DNA of 64,000 bases from Argentina anserina (lineage: Eukaryota > Streptophyta > Magnoliopsida > Rosales > Rosaceae): contig NC_065872.1 in the NCBI RefSeq assembly GCF_933775445.1, forward strand, positions 15,438,001 to 15,502,000, written 5' to 3'. A model generated the notes under the pieces. The model ran no database searches, was not told the DNA's origin, and saw only the letters and a list, made by a program, of their open reading frames with translations. Made by a program: the position numbers and the translations under genes. Of this stretch, positions 31,729 through 43,319 are shown one piece after another (the first letter of the stretch is position 1; the number at the start of each line of letters is the position of its first letter).

Positions 31729-34692
31729 TTCAAATCAAACCTACTCATACAGAACATATAAGAACTGGGTTACAATGTTTACACAAAAGTAACAATTGGG
31801 TATGCAAAAGATGCCATCTTTTTCAGAGCATAGGGATTAAAATGTAGAGGAGGTGGAGGCAGAAAGCTGTAATGGGGGAAGAGTGAAGAGGTCAGTATGC
31901 TAAAGAACGCAGAGAACAGAGAGACAAAGGAGCTGAAACTAGGGCAGTATTAGTTGGAGTAATCAGATGGAAACACCAAGAAGCAAACAGAAGAGGAAAC
32001 TGGTAAAAAAAAAGGCCTTATCCTAGTGAAAGAGTTGGAGATTGTAACCAAGAATATAGAATGATTGCCAAAATATGGTCCCTCCATGTCTCTCTCAGTA
32101 TTATGTAATAGCTCATGAACTCAGTCAAACTGACCCATCAATTACCAGAGCGAATTGTCATGAACTCAGTCAAACTGACCCATCAATTACCAGAGGGAAT
32201 TGTTAATGTTGTGTTGAAGTTGAAGTTTGAATCTCACCAATAGGACTTTGAAAGTAATAATATCTTGTCAGTGTGACATAAAATTGTGACATTGACAAAT
32301 GAGGCAGCGTAAATAGTAGACTGGCCACAGCCTCACAGGGATGAAGGCAGTAGAATCCACCATTACATAACAAGAAGGATCCAGTTTCTGTTAGTTAGTC
32401 AAGGTTAAAAATAGGAAGGTGATCAACTATGATGCGTAGAGAACTAGACCCAAAGAAAACCAGCTCCTGGGATGAACCAACAATTACCAATAATCCAATA
32501 TATATCATCTGTAATTTTGCTTGAAGATCTACTATCACTCAAAGGGAAGATCACATCTTTTTATTTATTTTTATTTAGACATACTCTCCTTCCCCTCAGC
32601 AAGCCAAAATCTTAGCCTCCGAGTCTCCCACCATATATCACACGTAAGTTCATTTCCAATAGTCACGTCTCATCTGTCTAAAATAAATCGTGGCGTCTAA
32701 TTCTCTTCCTTCGTTTGGTGATCTTCACTTCATTGGGTGGTATATTGAAAAAGAACCGATACATCGTGATTTTTTATTGTTATTGATGACTTATTGTACA
32801 AACGGTCTAAGTTAACGGTATCATGTAAACTAGTATGTGTGATAACGGATAAACATAACAAAAAAAACCAAACTAGAACTAAAATTTGAAAGTTCAAACT
32901 CAAGAAAATTTAAGCTTGGAATTTAAGAGGAAGATATACCATTTGAAATCTGATTGTTGAATGTGGAAATTATATTGTTTTTTATACGTCTCCTCTTTTT
33001 TAATTTCCTTCTTTGATTAAAAGAAGACAAGAACAATACATACATGTGTGATAATATATTTTATTTTTCAGAATAATTAGAGATTTATTACAGAGTAATG
33101 GGAGATAGTGGGGTAGTGATAGTGAAAGTAGTTACATGACTTACAACACATGGAAGTTATTTGGTAAAAATCCAATTTTATATTTCTGTTTTTATTTTTA
33201 CTTTTATTCTTTTTTATCTCTTAAATAGTTAAATATTAAACATAATTATAAATTAACATATGATTGTAGAGATTTATACGTATTTTGTTTTAATTGACAA
33301 AATCGGTTTTAGTTTTAAATAATATAGATAGTGCAACCTATGAAATTATTTTAACTAGCTAGCGTGGGTTAAAATTGACTTTAACCTCACGAGGCTCTAA
33401 ATTAAGAGTAGTCAAATTTGGATGCATGGGTGGACACCTTATGTGTGTGCATTTAGATTGCTTCGATCATTATTATCCAATACATCATACCACCAAAGGT
33501 TCGAAGTAGAGCCAATATTTTTCTTGACTTTTGACTGGACAAGATTTTGTTTTTGACAACGAGGTCAAGATATTCTTACAAAGGCCAAAAAGAAATAAGT
33601 AGCTTTATTTGTTTACGGAGTTTCTATTTATACTTCTTAAAATATTTTTTAGATTTGTTTTAATTTATATTAACTTTGTCAACTGATACAAAATTATTAA
33701 TAAAGACAAATATAAAAATAAATAAACAAATAAATAAAGATCACCTCCATACATTTAATTTCTTACCATAATAATTTCAAACTAATTTCTTCATCATCTA
33801 GCTAAACTATTATATTATCGTTTTTAATAAATGTGTGAAGCATCCTTATGAAAATCTTGTTCTCACTTTGTACTCATTTTTTTTTAAGTTTTGTTTATTC
33901 TTCTAGTTAATTGTAATCCGAATGTTTGAATACATTTTATTGTTACAAATTATAGATAAATTTTATTCGCTAATTATATAGTGATTCTAAACAAACCAAC
34001 TTGAGAGACTTGATATAGTTATAATAGGTTTGATTGTTTGAATCAATTGAATGAATTATTATATAAGAAATAGAGTTTTATTGATTTTATTGGACTATGA
34101 CCATTTTAGAAAAATTGGAGAGGTCTAAATAGCATTTTAGTTGTTTGTCAAAATAAATAGGAGGTCTAAATACCATTTTTAGATATATGAATAGAAATTC
34201 CATTCTTGATAGCACATAATAACGTGTAAAACGCATCAAGAAGAACAATTTATAATCTCTGAAAATTTTATATTTCTTCGTGTTATGACTAACAACTTTA
34301 CACTTAACTTAAAATGATAAAAAAAATTTGGATACAAGAAATAGAAGAGGGCCACATAATATTTGTTTTGTTCTTAGACTGTGCGGAAAAAAATCATCAT
34401 TTCTTTGTGGAGAAATGGTTTCCATATCACCCTGGAGGAAGACAATGACTCATAGTGATTATTCAAGCATACATTTCCAACATACGAGACGGCTTCATAA
34501 CGTCTAATGTAACTTAGTAAAAAGAGCATTCTCTTTGGGGCTTATTAATATAATCAAGTTCCAATCTATAGGGTTTAGAGAACAGATAGTAAACCTCCAG
34601 TCACTCAAGTATGACAGATACAAAATTAAGTTGATTGAATATGGACTTCTTTAGACCTCGCGGGTGGATTGTGCCACCTTGAACATCAAAAG
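31729..34692. other. U-box promoter side and AT-rich intergenic DNA
   Basis: About 3 kb without a convincing gene. The first few hundred bases are upstream of the U-box start and contain a 46-bp tandem duplication (32113-32204). From 32.5 kb on it is very AT-rich. I see no LTR, TIR or coding homology. Confidence 0.55.
32113..32204. repeat. 46-bp tandem duplication
   Basis: Two copies, 32113-32158 and 32159-32204, starting catgaactcagtcaaactga; they differ at one base (agagcgaatt against agagggaatt). It lies about 400 bp upstream of the U-box start codon. Confidence 0.95.
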
Positions 34693-34923
34693 CTATAAAC
34701 GATGTAATTCAATCGAGCCCCAAAATGCTAGATTTGAGAGAAAAGACACTTTCAACAAACAAATTCTAGTATTCCGATCCCGGCCCCAACAATGAGTAAG
34801 CTTGGGGCTTCTAGAGAAAGAGGAAGAGCCAAACAAGAAAAAATATAATAATAATAAAGCCAGCACCGCAATTGAAAAGAAAATTAGGTCTTTGGATACT
34901 ATCTTGTGATTCTTGTCTGCCAT
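34693..34923 (-). CDS. small hypothetical ORF with one membrane segment
   Basis: 76 codons starting MADKNHKIVSKD followed by a strongly hydrophobic stretch (LIFFSIAVLALLLLYFFLF, about 13-31) and then an unremarkable basic tail. A cytosolic N-terminus plus single anchor is plausible for a small plant membrane protein, but there is no homology I recognise and the C-terminal half looks like random sequence. It could be a first exon or chance. Low confidence. Confidence 0.2.
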   Translation of the reverse strand: MADKNHKIVSKDLIFFSIAVLALLLLYFFLFGSSSFSRSPKLTHCWGRDRNTRICLLKVSFLSNLAFWGSIELHRL

Positions 34924-35511
34924 TAGAACTATTCAAAATTCCACTAATATTAGATTATGGATGGCAAATGTGGTTATTTATTTGCTACATCATCATGGTT
35001 ACAATTTTCTTGAAGAACATCATTAATTCATTATATTAATAATCTCATGTCAAAATGGACAATACATATATCTACCAAGTGTGAGTCTATCACCTTAATA
35101 ATAAAACAAGGTTTAGTGATGCAAACATCAACATCGACATGGGCCTCAGAGTTTTTCATAGTCTCCAAAATCTTAGGGGTTCAGTATGGCAGCGTCAATC
35201 TTCTAGATTGGGGGCCGATTATGTAAGTTTTCTGGCAGCTGCGAACAGATCTTTCAGCATAGATCGTAATGTGGCAGGCGGCAAGAGGATTTTCCGACAA
35301 CAGTGTCAAGCGACTTTAGAGGTCTTTTCGACCATGCTCGGAACTATAGCTCGAAAGAGATGTAGTTTTTGGATGGATAGACGCTGGGCACGGTTCTTTG
35401 TCCCGAGTCGGGCAGGTGGCTGCTCGGCAGTGGTGGATTTCCTGGTGGCAACATCACCACCCAGTTTCGGTGGTTGGGCCAACTAATCTGGCCGGTGTTC
35501 CTTTTGGGAGT

Positions 35512-35527
35512 GGGGGGGGGGGGGGGG
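35512..35527. repeat. G16 homopolymer
   Basis: Uninterrupted run of 16 G on the plus strand; length is uncertain for technical reasons. Confidence 0.9.
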
Positions 35528-36596
35528 AGTCTTGCATTGATGGTTGGCGGGGGGTTGACGGCAGATGATGCCAGTCGGTTATATTTGTTGGTATCGATGG
35601 CCTCGTCCGGCTTGGGTTCACTTCTTGGTGCAGTTGTAGAGGTGGCGATGGGTTCCCACGAGATGTTGATATCAGGCTACCTCACCTGAGCATGGATTGA
35701 AGATTTGGTACTTAATTTCCAAGATTACTAGTTGTACACCAGTTAAGGTCTTAGGCAACTAGTTTACTCTTGTCCAGAAGGTATTTTGTTTTCTTTCTCT
35801 AGCCTTGAGCTTATTTGTAATCAATTAAGGTACCTCTCATTGTGTTAGTATCCCTTATGCAAGATAATGCATAAGGATGAATTATGATGTAAGTGTCTTT
35901 TAGCCATTAATTTCGCAATATATTCTTTTGAATCTTCCAAAATTAAATTATCAACATGAAAGATACAATAAAACACCTATATCGAAACAAAAGCCCACTA
36001 TAAAATGGGTTATACTTACAATTATGAAATAAACCATAGAATAGGTACACAAAGTAACATAATGCAAGGCACATGCTAGAATTCTTAATAACAAGAAATT
36101 AACCTAATTGACAAAATTAAAAAACTTAAATGTAGACAAATGTACTAGCCCAACATACGGTTAGGATGAAACTCAACTTTCTTGAGAAATGCGTAACATA
36201 CATAACTAAGCTAAAGGAGCTGGAAAAGCTTAGCCTAATGTAGCTAACCCACAAGCCTCAGTGAAAATAGCCTAACTCTAGAGTCCATCGAGCAAGAGAC
36301 CAGACCTGACCCAGCGTGCTTTGCTCGATCCAACTGCCCACTTGCTCGATACCACAAAGCATGTTGGGAGACGAACCAATACAAACCCTTAGCCGAATAA
36401 AATATACTAACATCAAACTCGACCACCCCTTGACCACACTCGAAACAAGTTACATCAGAAGACACATTTGGCATTAGACGTGAGAATGGCGGCTTAAGGC
36501 CCACATTGATTTGTCGAGCATCGTTGGGTGAACGATCACATAAAAGGTAACATGTTTTGTGGTTTGGACTTTGGAGAGTGGCACCTTAGGAGGGTG

Positions 36597-36600
<4 letters not shown>

Positions 36601-36626
<26 letters not shown>
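36601..36626. repeat. (AT)13 microsatellite
   Basis: Perfect AT dinucleotide run. Confidence 0.95.
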
Positions 36627-36627
<1 letters not shown>

Positions 36628-37769
36628 GATTTTTTTTAATTCATAGACTTTCATAATAGTCCAAAGACTTTTTAAAAAGACTTTAAACTTTTATTTTGAA
36701 CGTCTGCTACAAATTTCATAAAAATAAGTAATATTATAACTATAAAATAATTAGAATATAAAGGAAAATATCCCAATGTAACGAACAAAACTAAAGGTAT
36801 ATGTATCAAATTGAAGCTGTTTCTTTTTGTTAAGAAAATAACGCATGGTAACTGAAAAATGTGAATACTATGTCTTAGCTCTCAACTACAAACTCATGAT
36901 TCTGTCATAATTTGCTTTACTCCGTAGTGTGCCTTAAGCATCCAGGTTGACATTATGGGTTCTTTAACGCCTCGTGGGTGCTATTGGACGGGGATTTAAT
37001 CCATAATATAATAAAATTTACTTAACATTTTTTGTTCTATGTAAATTGATTGGTTGTGTCTATTATAAAAAAAAGAATCTCAATTATTTATATGAAAATA
37101 AAAAGAAACATTTCAAATTTAATCTATCGACCAATATGTACAAAAAAGTAATTGAAGTAAATATATCATTCAGGAAGTTTCAAGCTAAAGAAGTCGGTAA
37201 TCATGAAACATTGATATAATTATTATTTCCTTTCTTCTTATGCACATAAATGCTGTGAGGTGCCGGTAAGGTAGGGACTCCCAGAATGTGAGAGAATTTA
37301 ATATGACCTGGTCCTAACACCGTTGGCACCGATCTTGACAATTGGACGGAAACTGGCAATGACACCATTGTACGCTGTTTTATTGTCAGCGCCCCATGTT
37401 GGAATGTGGAAGTTCCATATACATGGAATACAAATGGCAACACAAGAATGGACTAATAAGGGTCATAGCTTCGGGCTTTGGCCTTAGCTCCTACCTGAAA
37501 AAGGGAGAGACCATCAAGTTCTCTTGAATAAAAATTGGGAAAGAAGCGAGGTGCCAAGGCACAAATATTTCACTCATTATCAAGAGATATTGTCTGGACA
37601 TGTCTATCGACTAAGTTTTTGTGAGATGCTAAAGACTCCTTTTGTTGATGTCAGAGAACAAAAGAAATCTCTCAATTGATCATATAAGCGTGCGCGTGTT
37701 AATGGATTGATCTCCAATGTTAATAATGTATTCGCTTATACTCTTACTCCATTGTAAAGTATCAACAAT

Positions 37770-39640
37770 GAGCAAATTGGCCGAAGTAGAAAGAATCAAT
37801 ACAAGCTGAACTAGACTTGTTATGTTAGTCTTTATTCGTAAGTGTAATGAGAATGATGAAGTCATGCAATATTTGCAAGACCTATGGTGCAAAAATTGTC
37901 TCATTATCCAAGTATTGACTACGATGAGTTATATACTCTCATTATGGACATAATTGTTTTCCTCTACTTGATTGATGAATGCTCGATTACTCGACATCAA
38001 TATTTAACCATGTACACATCATTGGTAGTATAAAGCAAGAGGGTATCGTTCACAAACCGGGGATCCAGCCAGGGATTAGAATCACAAACATTTAACATGA
38101 ATTCATAAAGATATAAAAAGTTGATTAGGTTTCGGATTTAGTTGTAAAAACAGTAAATAAAATCTAAACTAATATATACATGTGATCAACCAACCAACAC
38201 ATAAACAATCACCAAAACAATTCACATAGAGGGATCGAAACAAGTTCTATGTCTATCTTTAGAATCATGCCGAGACTAGTCCATGCACAACTAAGATTAG
38301 ATCATGCAATTAGGGTTCTAAGCAGTAACCTAAACACATAGACATTTAACACATTCGATTAATACCAAGCAGCCATAATCGAAATCTAACATGTTCATCT
38401 TCATCATGTAATTCCAAAGCCATACACATTGAATTCATTAAGCATGTCACCTACTTAACCAACAACCATGCAATTCGAAAATCACATAGAAAAGAGTAAA
38501 CATGTTCTTAGCATAAGTCTTTAATCCAACAACCTAAATATCATGCTACAAGCATAATCATAACACTTAGAAATCAAAATTGTTCATATATAGTACACGG
38601 CAGAAACCAAAACATAAAATCCATAAAACCAAAACACAACTTCGAATCTTTATATAAATTGAATCAAGTAGCTATTTCATAGACAAAATTGAAATAAGAT
38701 TACACTACACAAATCGCAAGCTCATCCAAGAACAAGAACAAAACCAAAACCGAATTGAAACAAAGAGTGAATTATGGTTACACTTTATGAATCAAGAAAT
38801 TCCACAAGTGTAGCCGTGACTTCTAGGGGATGAAACCTTCTTCACAAGCGTGCTTGAAGGCTATTGATTGGTGGAGAATGGTGGAATCGGTTTTAGGATT
38901 TCTTGGAAGGGTGAGGGATTAATTCGGCAGAGCTAGGCTTGTGTTTATGTGCAAGGTTGATGATGATCTGAATGGGGAGGCCGAGCCTCTATATATAGGA
39001 GTCTAAGAAGCCCTTTTGCCGTCCTATCAGGAAGTAGAATCCAATTGGGAAGTTGAAATCTTCTTTGTTATGGATTTGATTCATGTACTCCATATCCAAC
39101 TTGATGTAGGAAACCAAATCCAATAGGGAGACCACATAAGGGCTGCACGACATCTCTCTTGGTCCAACTAGGAGTAGCTAGGTCGGCCTCCTCTTCTCCT
39201 TCTTCAACTCGAACATGATTTCCTTGTCTCACTAGGAATGCATCTCGGCAACTCTACTTCCTTCCCAAATATGATTTGTCTTTCCTGAAAAGAAATCGAC
39301 GATTAAGGAATATGAAAGAATCAAAATAGGAAAGTAGAATTCTAGTCGAGTAAGGAATCCTAGCTCAATAAGGAGTTCTAACACTTAGCACAATTTCATC
39401 ATCAATTCATTCAATTTCGGCATAGCTCTACTTAGAACATAGAAATGACAAATATGAACCTAAAATAACTAAATAAGAAGTAACAAAGCATAAGAATAGG
39501 GTATATATACATTAAGAACGTCACACTTTGTGCTCTTATCATTGATCAGTAGTAGTGTCCATGAAAAATGATTTGCAGCATATGATAGTGGTCATAGCAT
39601 ATATGTAAAGAGATCTTGACACATGTATGAAAGTGCTTGA
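37770..39640 (+). pseudogene. copia B reverse transcriptase remnant, split by the solo LTR
   Basis: Left part: the frame at about 37772 reads ANWPK*KESIQAELD (family WPKWKEAIQAELDSL), then VFIRKCNENDEVMQY, then ARPMVQKLSHYPSIDYDELY and TLIMDIIVFLYLI (family ARLVAQGFSQRPGIDYEETY SPVMD). Right part, after the solo LTR: NDLQHMIVVIAYM and DLDTCMKVLEG (family LDLHLMDVVTAYLYGSLD). Frames shift and stops interrupt both parts. The solo LTR entered exactly between the two blocks, at the TTGAT duplication. Confidence 0.82.
37968..39546. mobile_element. solo LTR 2 (1,569 bp) with TTGAT target duplication
   Basis: The element proper is 37973-39541: begins TGATGAATGCTCGATTACTC and ends TGTGCTCTTATCA, flanked by perfect 5-bp duplications TTGAT (37968-37972 and 39542-39546). 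Homologous in the same orientation to the solo LTR at 21460-23673, but about 650 bp shorter, mainly in its right-central part. No internal retrotransposon genes. Short ORFs inside are meaningless. Confidence 0.88.
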
Positions 39641-40124
39641 GGGACCTTAATTGTCCAATTAAGTGCTTCTAGACCATTGAGAGCTTATGTAGTCAGATTG
39701 CGACATTCAGGAGAATGTAAATAATCGGTTTCAAGAACTCGTACCCATACATGTTCATATGAAAGCTAATTCTGGATTCTCTGTTCCGTCTAAGTATAGA
39801 TTATGAAGAGGTACAAGGAGCTAAACATTCATATATGTAAGTGTTGTTGGGACAATGTTGCTTTCATTATGATGTGATTAACTATGCATCTATGCATATA
39901 TGCATCATCATTGGACTTGAATTGCTCTTTTGACATGGGTTTAGTTCTACACTTAGCAAACCAACACGAATCCTCTCCACACCAACGCAGCCAGCAGCTC
40001 ACTCCCACTAACGTTCGCATTGGTGTTATAGATGACACTGGCGACATAAAGGATGCGTGTAGTTATGTCTTGGACCATAATCAGTCTCTCATTAGTTCAT
40101 CCCCCCATTCCATTGACACATTGA

Positions 40125-40610
40125 ATGTGGCAAATCATAATATGTTCCGTTTTATAGGTCCACTTCAATGAGACCTATAAAACAGCTCACTCAATATAAA
40201 ATGGTGAATTTGGTACCATTAGAAATTTCTATGTGTCTACGTTCCATGGACACTAACCATTCGATTATATCTATTGTATTGGGTGAGTTATATTTTTTTT
40301 AGCAAAGTATGACAGTTATGTCTGGGAATTTATAAGTCAGTCAATTTTGACAGAGCTTTGTGAACAACTCCGGTCGAATTAGGTTGTGAGCTTTATGTTA
40401 TTAGAAAACCACAGGCTACTTTCCAGAACATATTATGGTTCATCCATACCTATTGTGATGAAGAAGTTATGGCCATCTAAGTGCGAAGGTCATTCCACGC
40501 GAAAATCTAATTTTCATTGCAAACTCTTGTTTTGAGTTGATATGCAATCTTGTTTCCTAATATTTAAGTTTGACTATATATAGTATGTATGATTTAAGGA
40601 TGTGTGATAA
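40125..40610 (+). repeat. dispersed repeat shared in inverted orientation with 23735-24290
   Basis: Contains ggtgaatttggtaccatt, ttataggtccacttcaatg and gcaaactcttgttttgagtt, each matching the reverse complement of the copia A segment, in collinear reverse order. Non-coding. Confidence 0.75.
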
Positions 40611-40905
40611 GATTAATGATTAATCATTAGCCTAAGACTACTTTTGAGAAGCATGTAATGAACGTTGTATACGTTATTATTTGTAATCCACGATTATGAC
40701 ACTAATAAGGGGAAGTTGTTTTATAGACATCAGGAGAAGTCTACCCCACATGTTGCTATCAAATGTATATGGTGTGTGGTGCTCTTTTTTTCTTTCGATC
40801 AAGTTTTTGTTTTTCACTCATGAGGTTTTTATTTTGTTTGACAAAGTTTTTACCGAGACAACGCTATGTGCACTATGCAACCTAGACATGCGACACAATG
40901 GGGAG

Positions 40906-41122
40906 TGTTCCGGGATATTACGGTTTTATCCTCATGTGTGTCTTAGTCTAAGTAGGTTTCCTTATTGGAGTAGATTATGTTTTAATGTAATAGATATGAA
41001 TCTCTAATTTTTCGGGATATTCCGTATGTAATGTCTATAAATATGCCTAATTATCAATCAATAAAGAGCTACGTTATATTCTATTACGTTGTTATTATTC
41101 TCGTTTCATTCCTCATGCAACA
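40906..41122 (+). repeat. copia B 3' LTR, 217 bp
   Basis: Begins TGTTCCGGGATATTACGG after the polypurine-like ggggag and ends CCTCATGCAACA. It shares the layout of the copia A LTR (aatctct, gtaatgtctataaatatgcc, tatcaatcaataaa) but is clearly a different subfamily. Confidence 0.8.
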
Positions 41123-41514
41123 ATAATTGTTATTTATTCTAAACAATGTGCGTCATTGTTTTACATAATATAAATAAATGCCGGTGTTATGACCAAATCT
41201 ACAATAGCATAGCAGAAGTTGGTATTCAGGCCAAATAGTCGTATCTCAAATCTTCTAACCATAAATTAACTTTCTTCGTATACGGATGATGATTATCGCC
41301 AAAGTTTCCTACATTTGGAGTTCTTCAAAACTATATTATGCTCTTTTGTTGGCGAGGGGGCCTTCCATGATCAGCCGCATTGGCTTCAGATTTCATTCAT
41401 CATTGATCACCATAAACTCATTTCAATGACATATGAGTTATATGTAGCTTAAAACCAATAGATTAGCTTATGATATGAAGGGTCTTTAAGAGCTTTGTCT
41501 CCTTTGATGCAGGT

Positions 41515-42058
41515 TAGAGGTGGCAAATGCGCCGAAAAGCCAGAGTCCGGTAGGAGCCCGGCCTGTTAAAAGTCACCCGACACAACTAAACTCGTTAGCG
41601 GCTTGGCCTGGCCCTAGCCTGTTATTGTAATGGGACGGGATAAGCCGAGATATATCAACCCACAGGCCAGACCCGGCCCAGACACGATAAATTAATGGGC
41701 CGGCTCGTTAAATACCTAATTTTATATTATTTATATAAATATTTAAACAATTATCATTATTAGACATGAATATTAGTTTTTTTTAAAATAAAATATATTG
41801 ATTATTTTATTATTTTAACTACAATATTTCACAAATATCAACAAAGTAGTGAAGATAACGTCATTGCTTTAATTGTGTCTCATAATGCTAATGGGCAGAG
41901 CAGGGCCGGGCCGCTTCTTAGCCCGGCACGACATAGACTTGGGCCGGTCCGAGCCTGACACGATAAATAAATTAGCCGGTCCAAACACGGTACGGACGCA
42001 GTTTTGACCCGTTTAAAATAAATCGAGCTGGCCCGGCTCGGCCTATTTGCCACCTCTA
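41515..42058. mobile_element. hAT-type MITE, 544 bp
   Basis: Terminal inverted repeats TAGAGGTGGCAAAT (left) and ATTTGCCACCTCTA (right). Flanked by 8-bp target duplications with one mismatch: atgcaggt (41507-41514) and atgcatgt (42059-42066). The ends are unusually GC-rich for this region (runs of gcccggcc) and the middle is AT-rich. No coding content; non-autonomous. Confidence 0.88.
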
Positions 42059-42066
42059 ATGCATGT

Positions 42067-42137
42067 CATTGAAACAGACCATCTTCTGTGACGCTCAATT
42101 TTACAATTTCCCTGGTTGTTGTCTAAGATGGCAACAT

Positions 42138-42192
<55 letters not shown>

Positions 42193-43319
42193 TAAATAAG
42201 CATCGTTTCAAATTTTAGCTATAGGAGAAGATGCATATTTCAGATTTTAGTAATAAGACAAGATGCATATTGAACCTGAGTCTGTTAAAAATTCAACTTT
42301 TTAGAATACGTACAAGATCATAACATGTTAAGATATACCTCGTGGCCATCTCCACTGTAGATTAGTTACATTTGATGTTAATTCCAGGATGACATTACCT
42401 TAATTATTGGAGTCGTCTACAATATGTACGCTTGAGGTATAACATACCCTCAATTATTATATTTTGAACTAAAATTATAATGTTATTGAACTTAATTTAG
42501 AACATTAAAAATAAAGTTACAACATGTGTTTTTTATATTTACAAATAACTAAATAAATTTACCACATTGAAAACTATTTGTTTATAATCTTGTAAAATTC
42601 TATGAATGAATTAATTACAACTAATAGAATTAGAATTACCCAAAAAATCACCTTATTTATCACAATAATAACAAATTTGTTGTGATATAAGTAAATGAGA
42701 GTATCACATATATGGAGGTACATAAGAAAATTCCTAATTAGTGTACACAAACCTTGAGAGCTACAACAGTAAAAATGATATAGCTGTAATTTGAAATTAC
42801 TGATGAAGTTTTAGTAATATTAAACTACCATAAATCTAAGTAATTAAGGTATTTGATGTCAGCTTAGCTGCATGGAAATTCTCCAAAACGAACATGTAAA
42901 CCCTTTTGGTAAAGTTTACATACAACTATATATACAAGTGATATCTTCATTTGTGCGTACAGTTAAGCATTGAAAACGAGAGAACAGGAAACTTTCACTA
43001 GAGGTCTACAAGATTCATATATGAGCAGTTTGATAATGAATACAACAAGAACCTGGTGCAGAGTATTGGTAATGTAAGATAAATTACAAATTCTATATTA
43101 ATTCTAACATTTCTTTCACCTTTTTCTCACCGTCTCTTCAACTCTCTACTTGTCAATTAATTTTCTTGCTTTTCTGTATGCATCCATCATCATAGCAAGA
43201 AGAGTTACAGGTCCATAGTTTATTTTTCTTTTATTTCTAAGCCTTCTCAAACTAGCCGATTATTGATTGATTTGATTCAATATACGTTTTTATCATCTCT
43301 GGATAAATAGATTTCTTAT
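42067..43319. other. intergenic region up to the LINE, no gene seen
   Basis: AT-rich. It includes an interrupted AT microsatellite (42138-42192). The 5' end of the LINE probably lies somewhere between 43.0 and 43.3 kb but has no clear boundary. Confidence 0.5.
42138..42192. repeat. interrupted (AT)n microsatellite
   Basis: AT dinucleotide runs separated twice by atac/catat interruptions. Confidence 0.93.

Larger units (their letters stand above)
34924..37769. other. intergenic region with simple repeats, no gene supported
   Basis: Contains two adjacent plus-strand ORFs (35139-35486 and 35474-35689) in a locally GC-richer patch with a G16 run; neither shows a family motif. Also a (TA)n repeat at 36601. 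The right end leads into decayed copia B sequence, recognisable from about 37770. Confidence 0.5.
37770..41122 (+). mobile_element. copia B: 3' part of a copia element related to copia A
   Basis: Decayed reverse transcriptase (37770-37972, continuing at 39547), a T-rich 3' region with tttgacaaagtttttaccga like that of copia A, a polypurine-like caatggggag and a 3' LTR (40906-41122). The 5' LTR, gag, protease and integrase are not found, so the 5' part is lost or decayed beyond recognition. A 1,569-bp solo LTR splits the RT, and a dispersed repeat (40125-40610) lies between RT and the 3' LTR. Confidence 0.82.

Noticed and set aside
37201..37443. 80-codon minus-strand ORF
   Set aside because: No recognisable motif, in decayed DNA; likely chance.
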